This document shows positions 14,744-20,497 of a stretch of DNA of 23,084 nt, piece after piece. The notes beneath the pieces are model-generated. The model searched no databases. It saw nothing but the letters and a program-made list of their open reading frames with translations, and had not been told where the DNA came from. The stretch comes from a virus: IMG/VR virus record IMGVR_UViG_3300011436_000008, positions 1 to 23,084 of that record; one strand, 5' to 3'. Made by a program: the position numbers and the translations under genes. Positions within the stretch are counted from its first letter, which is position 1. Every line of letters begins with the position of its first letter.

Positions 14744-14767
14744 ATGATGGAGAATAGAAAACACTAA
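14744..14767 (+). other. Possible 7-codon leader ORF coupled to next gene
   Basis: ATGATGGAG starts a frame of seven codons (MMENRKH) whose TAA overlaps the ATG of the 241-residue gene (TAATG). GGAG within it lies about 14 bases before that ATG, too far for an ideal ribosome site. So it is either a weak Shine-Dalgarno or an upstream peptide coupling translation. Confidence 0.3.
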
Positions 14768-15492
14768 TGTTCGACGCGGAATTTATAAAGCGAACCCACG
14801 AACCGATCATCAAGGAATTAGAAATCGAGATCAATCGGGCGAGGTATAAAATACGATACACGCTAGGATACACAAGCGAACATGACAAAGTAGATGATCT
14901 CGTGAGAAAGAACTTAAAAATTTGTTTAGTACGAGATAGGTGGAATGACATTCTTGAACAGTATTACGGTCACGCGATAAACTGGCCCATTCAAAAAGAA
15001 TGGCTAGCTACATTTAACTACGACAACACACGCTTTTCCGGCATTGATCGTAAATCTCTTAAAGTCCACTTTAACACTTACAGATACCTGCAATCTATTA
15101 TTCCTTGCGTGTATTCCTATCAGATGGATCAACGCGGATTATTTTACTGGCGTGATATTTTGCGAGTTATTCCCAAAAGACCGCGTTGCAGAATATGTGG
15201 TGCGCCGCCAACGAGGTGGGATAGAACCGCTCATGGCAAACGTAAAGGCGATGATAATGACAGATATAACTGCCTCGGCGGAGAATCATACGTTTACGCC
15301 GAACGGTTACGGAAATGGAGGGAAGAATATCGAATAAAACAAGAGAAGAAGAAAGGTATTTGGCAAGCACGAATAGCGGCTCTTGAAGCACAATATAAAA
15401 TCAAGGAGGACAAAAAATGTCTGCAAGAAACAAGACAACTGATCTGGAAAATAAGGAAGTATCTACGGAATCCGAACAGCCTCGCTCTCTAG
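14767..15492 (+). CDS. Unknown AT-rich protein with possible zinc knuckle
   Basis: A 241-residue, strongly basic, Tyr/Lys/Arg-rich protein, transcribed opposite to the late module. The N-terminal half is helical (EPIIKELEIEINRARYKIRY). The middle has WRDILRVIPKRPRCRICGAP followed about 20 residues later by YNCLGG, a possible incomplete zinc knuckle. A long charged helix follows (YAERLRKWREEYRIKQEKKK). It is more AT-rich than its neighbours, suggesting recent acquisition. Its last 76 bases overlap the next gene. It is not related to any family I recognise; nucleic-acid binding is possible from charge and Cys motif. Confidence 0.7.
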   Translation: MFDAEFIKRTHEPIIKELEIEINRARYKIRYTLGYTSEHDKVDDLVRKNLKICLVRDRWNDILEQYYGHAINWPIQKEWLATFNYDNTRFSGIDRKSLKVHFNTYRYLQSIIPCVYSYQMDQRGLFYWRDILRVIPKRPRCRICGAPPTRWDRTAHGKRKGDDNDRYNCLGGESYVYAERLRKWREEYRIKQEKKKGIWQARIAALEAQYKIKEDKKCLQETRQLIWKIRKYLRNPNSLAL

Positions 15493-15728
15493 CGATTGCC
15501 CGCAAGGGATTAAACACCTCGAAAGACTTCGCCAACTTCATGGCGGCAATGATGTCTGATTTAGTCGAGGGGAAAGTTTCACCCGGCGTCGGCAATGCAA
15601 GCTGCAACGCAGGCGGAAAGCTATTGAAGATTGTCGAGATGGAATACAAGTACGGCACCAAGGATGACAAAGGCAATCCGAATAAGACATTGACGCTTGC
15701 CTTCGAGAGCACAGATGCCAAAGAATGA
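15417..15728 (+). CDS. Conserved small phage protein (103 aa)
   Basis: AAGGAGG sits about 6 bases before the ATG at 15417. The sequence SLAIARKGLNTSKDFANFMA followed by SDLVEGKVSPGVGNASCNAG and GKLLKIVEMEYKYGTKD matches a recurring small phage protein whose members carry 'GKxxPGVxNAxxNAxGKxLKxVExEYKYG'. It has no known enzymatic role; in other phages it is found beside terminases or small regulators. It overlaps both neighbours. Confidence 0.75.
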   Translation: MSARNKTTDLENKEVSTESEQPRSLAIARKGLNTSKDFANFMAAMMSDLVEGKVSPGVGNASCNAGGKLLKIVEMEYKYGTKDDKGNPNKTLTLAFESTDAKE

Positions 15729-15843
15729 TGACTCCGATGACCGCTGGTCGCGCACATGCCCGCGCTGCGGCTGGAAGTGGGTGCCGAGGGTGCCCAAGCC
15801 CAAGAAGTGCCCGGCGTGCAAGAATATCCTAAAACCGAAGTGA
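15715..15843 (+). CDS. Zinc-ribbon micro-protein (42 aa)
   Basis: The ATG at 15715 overlaps the end of the previous gene. The 42 residues have a clean two-Cys-pair ribbon, CPRCGWKWVPRVPKPKKC PACKN, with Lys-Pro-rich linker. This 'CxRCGxxWxPRxxxPKxCPxCK' layout is frequent in phages and can bind zinc. The last 15 bases overlap the 3' end of terL on the other strand, so the genes converge. The role is unknown; regulator or nucleic-acid binding is possible. Confidence 0.8.
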   Translation: MPKNDDSDDRWSRTCPRCGWKWVPRVPKPKKCPACKNILKPK

Positions 15844-17439
15844 TGGTTGCCGGTCGTCCTGATTAAGGTTGGTCAACACCTTGAGCGGGCGACCGGCATT
15901 CTCATTCATTCCCGGCACACCCCACCTAGCCAAGAGATAAATAAAGGCATCGCCTATATCCTCATGGGGATGGTTGGGCTTCTTGGGCTTGTCGCTGCGC
16001 AGCTCGCCGAGGTGCGACTTGGCATAGTACCAGCGTCCGTCGAGTGCTTTTATCAAGTCCTGGGTGTAGGCATTATCTTCGACGGTGATACCCGACCTAC
16101 GGTTGAATATCTGGACCAGGATATTCTTTCTTATCTCCCACTGGACAGGTCCGCTTTCAAACCACCCTCCGCCCAGCATCTGCTGGATCATCACCAGAGC
16201 CGCATTGTCGATGTCTGCTTCACTGCCCTTGGGCTTCTCCATGCTGCCCTGGGCCGGGTCGTAGCCTATGAAGGCGTAGTCGTCGGGATGTCTAAGCACC
16301 CAAGGTGCAAACCTACCTAGCCACGGTATCACCTGATCCTCGAATAGCTGCTGGATACCCGCCCCCATGGCGCACAGTGACGCCTTGACGCGCATGGTCG
16401 GACCCTCGGGCTGTCCTATCACGCACGCCGGGGTATGGCCGAAGTCGATACCGAAGTAGACAGGCTCTCCCGGAATGAAGGGGAGTTGTTTAGATGAAAC
16501 GTGGAGGTCACGGCTAAAGCCCTGCGCTACCTGGTCCCCAAGCATGATAACGCCGGGAAGTCCAAGCAGGAGTCTTCGAACTAGGTCGGGTCTATTCTGG
16601 AGGGACTGACCCCAATCGGCTCTCGCTTCTTCGTTTGCTCTCTCGCCGGCTGGCACCCTGAACCACTGGACAGTCGGCAAGTAGGATGAATTGCCCATGC
16701 ACTCGGACAGGGGACTGCCCTGGGGATACTTGTCAAACTCGGGAAGCCACCGGTAACCGTTATCCAGGAACATCTTCTTGAACTGCTCGGGGTGTGCGAA
16801 GACTGGTCGCTGATGGGGGTTAGCCCTACGCCATGTCCAATGATCCTCATCAGGTAGGTTCTCGGTCGTAACCGCGGGGTGAAAGTGGCTAGGTGTGCGT
16901 TGACTGGTCAACCCGAGACTCCAGGCATCCTCATTGACACCGCTGGACACCACCATCTGAGAACTAGGCGCCGGCTCCTCGAACCACATGCCCACCGTCT
17001 CCATCCTCATCCGGTCCATCGCCCCCTGATCCTCAATCCCAAACAGGTCCACCCTCACTAGGGGAGTCCCAGCTAAGTAAAACGTAGCCACATGGTCATT
17101 ATCCGTTAGTCTCCAGCCACCTTTGAATATGACATTCTCGAAACTCTTGATGGTCTTTAACTTGTGGCTGGTAAAAGTATCCGTAACTCCCACCCAGGGA
17201 ACGGGGAGGGGAAACCCCGCGGCATGGTGCGCCCGGGCATGCTCTATCGCCCCCACCATCCACCCGATGGTCTTGCCGTCACCACGAGTACCAAAACAGA
17301 ATATCTCCCTACGCTCAGGGTTACGTCCCCCATCCCTAATGGTCTGGACAAACTCAGCCACCACCGGCTGCTCCATAAAGCTGATCTCTGCCTTCTGGTT
17401 TGCCTGCCGGGGGTCTATCTTGTGACGGAGTTTAGGCAT
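15829..17439 (-). CDS. terL: Terminase large subunit (ATPase-nuclease)
   Basis: A 536-residue DNA-packaging motor. Walker A is a deviant GTRGDGKT at residues 50-57, Walker B is VGMWFEEP around 149-156 with the catalytic Glu after it. The RNase H-like nuclease is GIDFGHTP with D332, then FIGYDPAQG with D394, then HEDIGDAFIYLL with D494/D497. The enzyme pumps DNA through the portal and cuts genome ends. AAGGGA lies about 6 bases before the ATG. It lies between terS (276 bp upstream) and the plus-strand island, whose last gene overlaps its stop. Confidence 0.93.
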   Translation of the reverse strand: MPKLRHKIDPRQANQKAEISFMEQPVVAEFVQTIRDGGRNPERREIFCFGTRGDGKTIGWMVGAIEHARAHHAAGFPLPVPWVGVTDTFTSHKLKTIKSFENVIFKGGWRLTDNDHVATFYLAGTPLVRVDLFGIEDQGAMDRMRMETVGMWFEEPAPSSQMVVSSGVNEDAWSLGLTSQRTPSHFHPAVTTENLPDEDHWTWRRANPHQRPVFAHPEQFKKMFLDNGYRWLPEFDKYPQGSPLSECMGNSSYLPTVQWFRVPAGERANEEARADWGQSLQNRPDLVRRLLLGLPGVIMLGDQVAQGFSRDLHVSSKQLPFIPGEPVYFGIDFGHTPACVIGQPEGPTMRVKASLCAMGAGIQQLFEDQVIPWLGRFAPWVLRHPDDYAFIGYDPAQGSMEKPKGSEADIDNAALVMIQQMLGGGWFESGPVQWEIRKNILVQIFNRRSGITVEDNAYTQDLIKALDGRWYYAKSHLGELRSDKPKKPNHPHEDIGDAFIYLLARWGVPGMNENAGRPLKVLTNLNQDDRQPSLRF

Positions 17440-17715
17440 GGAGTCCCTTGATACTTTAAAAGCGGGGATATTGGTAGCCTACTCCTTAACGTGGAGGCGT
17501 ATGGCCCTAAAAAATGGGTCCCACCCCTCACCTCGTAGGGAAAAAGCACCCCCCCCTACCACTACTACCAGCACCACGCTCCACGCTCCCGCACTGTACA
17601 ATACTGTCCATGTTGTACAATTATGGTAAAGTTTACAGATTATGTGTTATCAGACACTGATGGTCTATCCATGCCATAACACTGAGTATTATTTTATTAT
17701 TCTAAATTATGGGAA
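17440..17715. other. terS-terL gap with repeats and stem-loop, candidate packaging/regulatory site
   Basis: No credible gene lies here; a 63-codon plus-strand frame is low-complexity. It contains a run of eight C at 17,549-17,556 in a Pro-codon-like tract, two copies of TGTACAAT at 17,595 and 17,614 (19 bp apart, palindromic core TGTACA), and a stem GTGTTAT/ATAACAC at 17,644-17,682 with an inner ATGG/CCAT stem. No clear U-tract follows the stem. Phage packaging (cos/pac) sites often lie in or beside terS, so this is a plausible place, but nothing proves it. Confidence 0.4.
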
Positions 17716-18279
17716 TTAGACTTTGGATGGGTTTATTATCTTAGCTTCCTCGAGGTCTTCACCTAACTTACTAAGGCCATTATCGGGTGTTATTGCCCTA
17801 GGTGACTGTCCGGGATAGCTGATAGCTAACTGTGCTGGACCTATCGTAGTGATATTAAAACCATCACGATATTCAGGTCTTAGACCTTTGAGAGCGAAGA
17901 TGGCTAATACGTCGCTTTTGCGATTCACCTTCTCAACAATTACCTGATCTCCCCTTGTCTTAGTGATAGTATGCTCAGTCCCCACAAAGGCCCTAGTAAA
18001 TACGTCACCCTCAGCATAGTCAGCAAACATTTCACGAGCTTTATTATAAGCTTGTTTATAATCCTCAGACTTTTGTATCCATCGATAATGAAACATCCAA
18101 TGGATATTGCATAACCTAGAACATCCGGTGATTGAGCCACTAGCGCAATATGCCAGTAAATAACGTCTTTGACGTGGTTTAATGGCCTTGAACTCAGCAA
18201 TGGCCTTAAATTCTCTGATTAGGTTTAAAGATTCTACTGGTACTGAGGCAGGTGATGTGAGACTTGCTGAACCATCCAT
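17716..18279 (-). CDS. terS: Terminase small subunit-like DNA-binding protein
   Basis: A 187-residue protein upstream of terL on the same strand. Residues about 31-62 (AIKPRQRRYLLAYCASGSIT, CNIHWMFHYRWIQKSEDYKQ) form a helix-turn-helix of the phBC6A51/terminase-small type ('KQRRFLxAYxxxGxxxxAxxxxxxxxxxxYRWxxxxxxYxxA'). NRKSDVLAIFALKGLRPEYR matches the typical 'KSDRLLIFLLKxxRPExYR' oligomerisation region. It would recognise the packaging site and load terL. The ATG lacks a close Shine-Dalgarno: AAGGAG is about 24 bases away. Confidence 0.75.
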   Translation of the reverse strand: MDGSASLTSPASVPVESLNLIREFKAIAEFKAIKPRQRRYLLAYCASGSITGCSRLCNIHWMFHYRWIQKSEDYKQAYNKAREMFADYAEGDVFTRAFVGTEHTITKTRGDQVIVEKVNRKSDVLAIFALKGLRPEYRDGFNITTIGPAQLAISYPGQSPRAITPDNGLSKLGEDLEEAKIINPSKV

Positions 18280-18382
18280 GAGTTAAGATTTTAAAGACAG
18301 GTACTCCTTAGGTTGGGACGCTGCTCTCACTCCCTCACTCCCTCCGCTATCCTCTTAAGCCCCCCGAGTAACCCTGCAATCC

Positions 18383-18412
18383 ATTCTATGATGCAGGCCA
18401 TAGTTGATTCAA
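18383..18412 (-). promoter_or_regulatory. Candidate terS promoter (minus strand)
   Basis: Read on the minus strand: TTGAAT (-35, 18,412-18,407), an 18-base spacer, TAGAAT (-10, 18,388-18,383; five of six to consensus). A start at about 18,376 would leave a leader of roughly 97 bases to the terS ATG. This is the best sigma70-like site in the gap. Confidence 0.45.
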
Positions 18413-18435
18413 TGTGATTAGATCAAGATTGAATC
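18406..18435. promoter_or_regulatory. Inverted repeat over the terS promoter -35
   Basis: GATTCAAT (18,406-18,413) and ATTGAATC (18,428-18,435) are a perfect 8-bp inverted repeat with a 14-base spacer, and the left arm contains the -35 hexamer. This is the layout of a repressor operator. Binding partner unknown; the Cro/C1-like protein at 20,484 is the only regulator seen in the window. Confidence 0.45.
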
Positions 18436-18444
18436 GTGAAAGCG

Positions 18445-18463
18445 TCGGTCGGTCGGTCGGTCG
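18445..18463. repeat. (TCGG)4 tetranucleotide repeat
   Basis: Four and three-quarter copies of TCGG in the non-coding gap. Slippage here could vary spacing in the control region. If the weak minus-strand frame through it (18,418-18,657) were translated it would give DRPTDR-like residues, but that frame is not well supported. Confidence 0.7.
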
Positions 18464-18535
18464 ATTGCGCTGGCCCGGTCAATCACGTTATTAGCAGCTA
18501 TCCCGCCAGTGGCGCTGTAGGCAATGGCGCTATGG

Positions 18536-18656
18536 AGTACCTGAGAGACGCGATCCATGCCTCGTGATTGCCGAATAGTCCCACAAACAACAAAGCGTAG
18601 CCCAGATTGCTCCAAGCTACGCTCCATTGCCTCAGGTACTACTATGGATTGCTCCA
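18536..18656. repeat. Nested inverted and direct repeats in control region
   Basis: AGTACCTGAG (18,536-18,545) and CTCAGGTACT (18,631-18,640) are perfect 10-bp inverted arms 85 bases apart. Inside them AGCGTAGC and GCTACGCT (18,594-18,601 and 18,616-18,623) form an 8-bp stem with a 14-base loop. GATTGCTCCA occurs directly twice (18,605 and 18,647). Together they can fold into a branched structure. An origin, operator array or recombination site is possible, none proven. Confidence 0.6.
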
Positions 18657-18725
18657 TACGCCACTACTATTGAATTAAGTAGAGTTTGTCAAGCGTTATC
18701 CCATCGGGCATTTCTGAGAAAACAA

Positions 18726-18737
18726 GGCATTATTGCC
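18726..18737. promoter_or_regulatory. Operator-like palindrome copy 1
   Basis: GGCATTATTGCC is an imperfect palindrome (GGCA/TGCC arms). It is the first of two nearly identical sites 69 bp apart in the early gene's upstream region, which suggests cooperative repressor or activator binding. Confidence 0.4.
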
Positions 18738-18794
18738 CACTGTAATAAATTCAACTACTTAGAGTATCAAGTTATAGGTAGTGTAAATAAATAT

Positions 18795-18806
18795 GGCAGT
18801 ATTGCC
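18795..18806. promoter_or_regulatory. Operator-like palindrome copy 2
   Basis: GGCAGTATTGCC differs from copy 1 by a single base (T to G at the fifth position). It lies 14 bases before a possible -35 at 18,821, a natural place for a regulator. Confidence 0.4.
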
Positions 18807-18820
18807 TGAATTCTTTTTCC

Positions 18821-18850
18821 TTGACTCATAGGGGAATGTAGTGTTATTGA
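18821..18850 (+). promoter_or_regulatory. Weak candidate early promoter
   Basis: TTGACT (-35, five of six) is followed at 18 bases by TATTGA, which matches only part of the -10 consensus. It is the closest match upstream of the first early gene, but a phage- or activator-specific promoter is equally possible. Confidence 0.25.
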
Positions 18851-18916
18851 GCATTTAGCATTGCGCTGTTATCTGGCATGAGTCCTGCTTTAATGGGAGT
18901 GCAAAGGGGAATGAAA

Positions 18917-19126
18917 ATGAAAACCATCAACCATCTACGAGAAATATACGGCGGCAGGTATCACCAGATCGCTCAAGTGAATATCACAGAGCCTCAATAC
19001 CTACAGCCTATTCACGCGAGTGTAGTTGCCGATAGCTTACAGACATTCGATGGGGACCAAGGACCAAAGACAGCACAGCTCATGACCTACGGCGATAGCT
19101 GGCGCTTTTGGGTAATTGTCGACTAA
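18917..19126 (+). CDS. Small hypothetical early protein (69 aa)
   Basis: An in-frame pair ATG-AAA-ATG occurs; the second ATG at 18917 has the better spacing to AGGGGA, so I use it. The sequence starts MKTINHLREIYGGRYHQIAQ and is mixed alpha/beta with Trp near the end (WRFWVIVD). No family is recognised. It is the first gene of the plus-strand early set, and its start block is almost the same as that of the next gene. Confidence 0.65.
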   Translation: MKTINHLREIYGGRYHQIAQVNITEPQYLQPIHASVVADSLQTFDGDQGPKTAQLMTYGDSWRFWVIVD

Positions 19127-19152
19127 CCATCAACGTGCAGGAGGGAATGAAA

Positions 19153-19386
19153 ATGAAAAACAAAAAACTATCTGAGGAAGATTTAGTCCAGGAAGCTTAC
19201 GAGGATTCTCTTTATGTATTCCGCCTGGCATCTCAGGCCTTTAGCGCAGTGCAGGTAGCATACCGCGGACGGGTCATTGATGATGATGAGTTTCTCCGCG
19301 GGCGCAAGATATACCACCTGGCGCAATTAGCGGCTGATGAGGCTGAGGAAGCCTATATCAACGCCATGAAGCAGTTTCGCGACTAA
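19153..19386 (+). CDS. Small acidic helical protein (77 aa)
   Basis: GAGGGA precedes the in-frame ATG-AAA-ATG pair; the second ATG at 19153 is chosen by spacing. Highly acidic and Ala-rich helices (LSEEDLVQEAYEDSLYVF, QLAADEAEEAYINAMKQF). No known motif. It and the upstream gene end in the same GACTAAC-ATCAACGT-type sequence, so they may share an origin of their ends, although the proteins are not similar. Confidence 0.65.
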   Translation: MKNKKLSEEDLVQEAYEDSLYVFRLASQAFSAVQVAYRGRVIDDDEFLRGRKIYHLAQLAADEAEEAYINAMKQFRD

Positions 19387-19403
19387 CATCAACGTTCGCA
19401 ACA

Positions 19404-19419
19404 CCCGCTGCCAAGCGGG
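19404..19419 (+). promoter_or_regulatory. Hairpin before early gene 3
   Basis: CCCGCT-GCCA-AGCGGG is a perfect 6-bp stem with a GCCA loop, ending 16 bases before the next start codon. There is no U-tract, so it is not a classic terminator. A role in RNA processing or translation is inferred. Confidence 0.4.
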
Positions 19420-19435
19420 AGAATGGAAGGGGAAA

Positions 19436-19675
19436 ATGAAAACTAAGATGGTCAAATATGAAATTGAGTGGGCTAACGGCGAAAAGGAAATAGTCAAAAT
19501 TCCGGCTTTTTTCCAACCGAGTCAAGTTAAGAAAAACCTCCCCTACTCTGAGGTCGTCATGTTACTTGAGAAAGGCTATCACGTTTTCGCCAACAGCGAT
19601 GGTCGCATTGATGGTCCGGCTCGCGTTGCAGTCCTTGACAATGGCGAGTTAACGCCTGCGTTTAAACATCTATAG
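19436..19675 (+). CDS. Small hypothetical early protein (79 aa)
   Basis: AAGGGG lies about 3-4 bases before the ATG. The protein starts MKTKMVKYEIEWANGEKEIV and includes FFQPSQVKKNLPYSEVVMLL. Short strand-like segments (YEIEWANGEKEIVKIPAFF) may fit a compact alpha/beta fold. There is no clear family. The gene lies between hairpins, like its neighbours. Confidence 0.65.
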   Translation: MKTKMVKYEIEWANGEKEIVKIPAFFQPSQVKKNLPYSEVVMLLEKGYHVFANSDGRIDGPARVAVLDNGELTPAFKHL

Positions 19676-19685
19676 TCCCATCATC

Positions 19686-19707
19686 GGCAACTCTTATGAG
19701 AGTTGCC
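19686..19707 (+). promoter_or_regulatory. Perfect 9-bp hairpin after early gene 3
   Basis: GGCAACTCT-TATG-AGAGTTGCC. It is followed by CATTG, not a U-run. It may end or stabilise the upstream transcript. Confidence 0.45.
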
Positions 19708-19735
19708 CATTGATCGGATTAGGCGTGCTTAACCT

Positions 19736-19753
19736 CCATGTTGCCAAACATGG
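19736..19753 (+). promoter_or_regulatory. Hairpin before early gene 4 with GCCA loop
   Basis: CCATGTT-GCCA-AACATGG has the same GCCA tetraloop as the hairpin at 19,404. It stands about 20 bases before the start at 19,774, close enough to influence ribosome access. Confidence 0.4.
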
Positions 19754-19773
19754 GAGAAAGAGAAGGGGATAAC

Positions 19774-20064
19774 ATGAAAGACACACTATGGGCCTACAAG
19801 GCCATCGAGACGCGCTACATCGGCCCAACGAATACACGCGGATCGCGCTGCAAGGCCACTGCCGAAGGCCACAACTCTATCACGCTGTCATGGGACAGCG
19901 ACCTAGACTCGCTTGAAATGCACCACAAAGCAGCGTTGGCACTATGCGCCAAGTTGAATTGGAAGGGTAAGCTAGTCGCCGGCGGTACAGCACGCGGTTA
20001 TGTCTTTGTCTTTGCGGATCGGGATTTCAAAGCAGAAAACAAAAGCGAGGTCGAAAAAGTCTAG
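19774..20064 (+). CDS. Conserved small phage protein (96 aa)
   Basis: AAGGGGAT lies about 4 bases before the ATG. The pattern YKAIETRYIGPTNTRGSRCK, LTLSWDSDLDSLEMHHKAA, LNWKGKLVAGGTARGYVFVF matches a widespread small phage family opening with 'YxAIxTRYxGPTNTRGSRIKA'. No biochemical function has been established for it. Upstream in-frame ATGs belong to the hairpin leader. I am confident it is a gene, not of its job. Confidence 0.85.
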   Translation: MKDTLWAYKAIETRYIGPTNTRGSRCKATAEGHNSITLSWDSDLDSLEMHHKAALALCAKLNWKGKLVAGGTARGYVFVFADRDFKAENKSEVEKV

Positions 20065-20065
20065 C

Positions 20066-20093
20066 CTTGCCCTTCGCCCTTTCTAAGGGCAAG
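20066..20093 (+). promoter_or_regulatory. Alternative hairpins after early gene 4
   Basis: CTTGCCCTT can pair with AAGGGCAAG (9 bp, 10-base loop). A second GCCCTT inside the loop can instead pair with AAGGGC to give a tighter 6-bp stem with a 3-base loop. These mutually exclusive folds could make a switch or just reflect sequence redundancy. Confidence 0.4.
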
Positions 20094-20117
20094 CGCCGTG
20101 AGTCTGGCAACTTACCA

Positions 20118-20138
20118 CGCCCGCTGGCGATACGGGCG
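20118..20138 (+). promoter_or_regulatory. GC-rich hairpin before early gene 5
   Basis: CGCCCG and CGGGCG pair around a 9-base loop, 36 bases before the start at 20,175. No U-tract follows. Confidence 0.35.
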
Positions 20139-20174
20139 GGCATTAAACTAACTCAAGAGGAAGGAAGCAAAACC

Positions 20175-20309
20175 ATGAAAGACTTAGACGCCATACTGGC
20201 AATAATCCTCGTTATAATCGGCATAGGCTCATGCAGCGTTTACAACGTTGCCAAAGTCGATGCCGTGGTGACACGCATGATTGAGCAGTCCCTACAGGTG
20301 AAACGATGA
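20175..20309 (+). CDS. Single-helix membrane peptide (44 aa)
   Basis: I place the start at the ATG 20175 because GAGGAAGGAAG lies upstream of it; an upstream in-frame reading would pass through the hairpin. The 44 residues are MKDLDAILAIILVIIGIGSC then SVYNVAKVDAVVTRMIEQSL; residues about 7-22 form one transmembrane helix. Such small membrane peptides in phages can be inhibitors, superinfection factors or lysis modulators. The last bases overlap the next gene in ATGA. Confidence 0.65.
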   Translation: MKDLDAILAIILVIIGIGSCSVYNVAKVDAVVTRMIEQSLQVKR

Positions 20310-20497
20310 TAAAAACAAAAGAACATTACGACTTGTTAGAACAATTTGAACGCGACTTCCCCTACTGCCGCCTTGACAAAGAACCTAAGGATTTATGGGG
20401 AAAGGAAGCTATCTATCAGAATGGTAACACTAATGAATTGTTTCTGGCTTACCGTAAAGGATACGCTTTCGGCAAAGTGGTGAATGATAATGATTAA
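20306..20497 (+). CDS. Small hypothetical early protein (63 aa)
   Basis: The ATG overlaps the preceding stop (ATGA). The residues MIKTKEHYDLLEQFERDFPY and NELFLAYRKGYAFGKVVND show a helix-rich, aromatic protein. 'Y.LL.QFE..FP..RLDKE....W' is seen in small phage proteins, though no function is known. Its end overlaps the helix-turn-helix gene. Confidence 0.7.
   Translation: MIKTKEHYDLLEQFERDFPYCRLDKEPKDLWGKEAIYQNGNTNELFLAYRKGYAFGKVVNDND

Larger units (their letters stand above)
18280..18916. other. Divergent control region between terS and early genes
   Basis: A 637-bp stretch between the minus-strand terS and the first plus-strand early gene. The only long open frame (18,418-18,657, minus) lacks a ribosome site and overlaps repeats, so I treat the region as non-coding. 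It holds the candidate terS promoter, inverted and direct repeats, a microsatellite, two GGCAnTATTGCC palindromes and a weak early promoter. TTGTCAAGCGT at 18,686-18,696 also occurs at 14,695-14,705 before the plus-strand island. Confidence 0.6.

Noticed and set aside
17549-17556. Run of eight C as a programmed frameshift site
   Set aside because: It is outside any supported gene and has no slippery heptamer or downstream frame to shift into.
17438-17629. 63-codon plus-strand frame after the terL start
   Set aside because: Low complexity (poly-Pro/Thr), no ribosome site, and it lies in an intergenic repeat-rich stretch.
18418-18657. 79-codon minus-strand frame in the control region
   Set aside because: It has no Shine-Dalgarno, its sequence comes mainly from DNA repeats, and it covers operator- and promoter-like elements.
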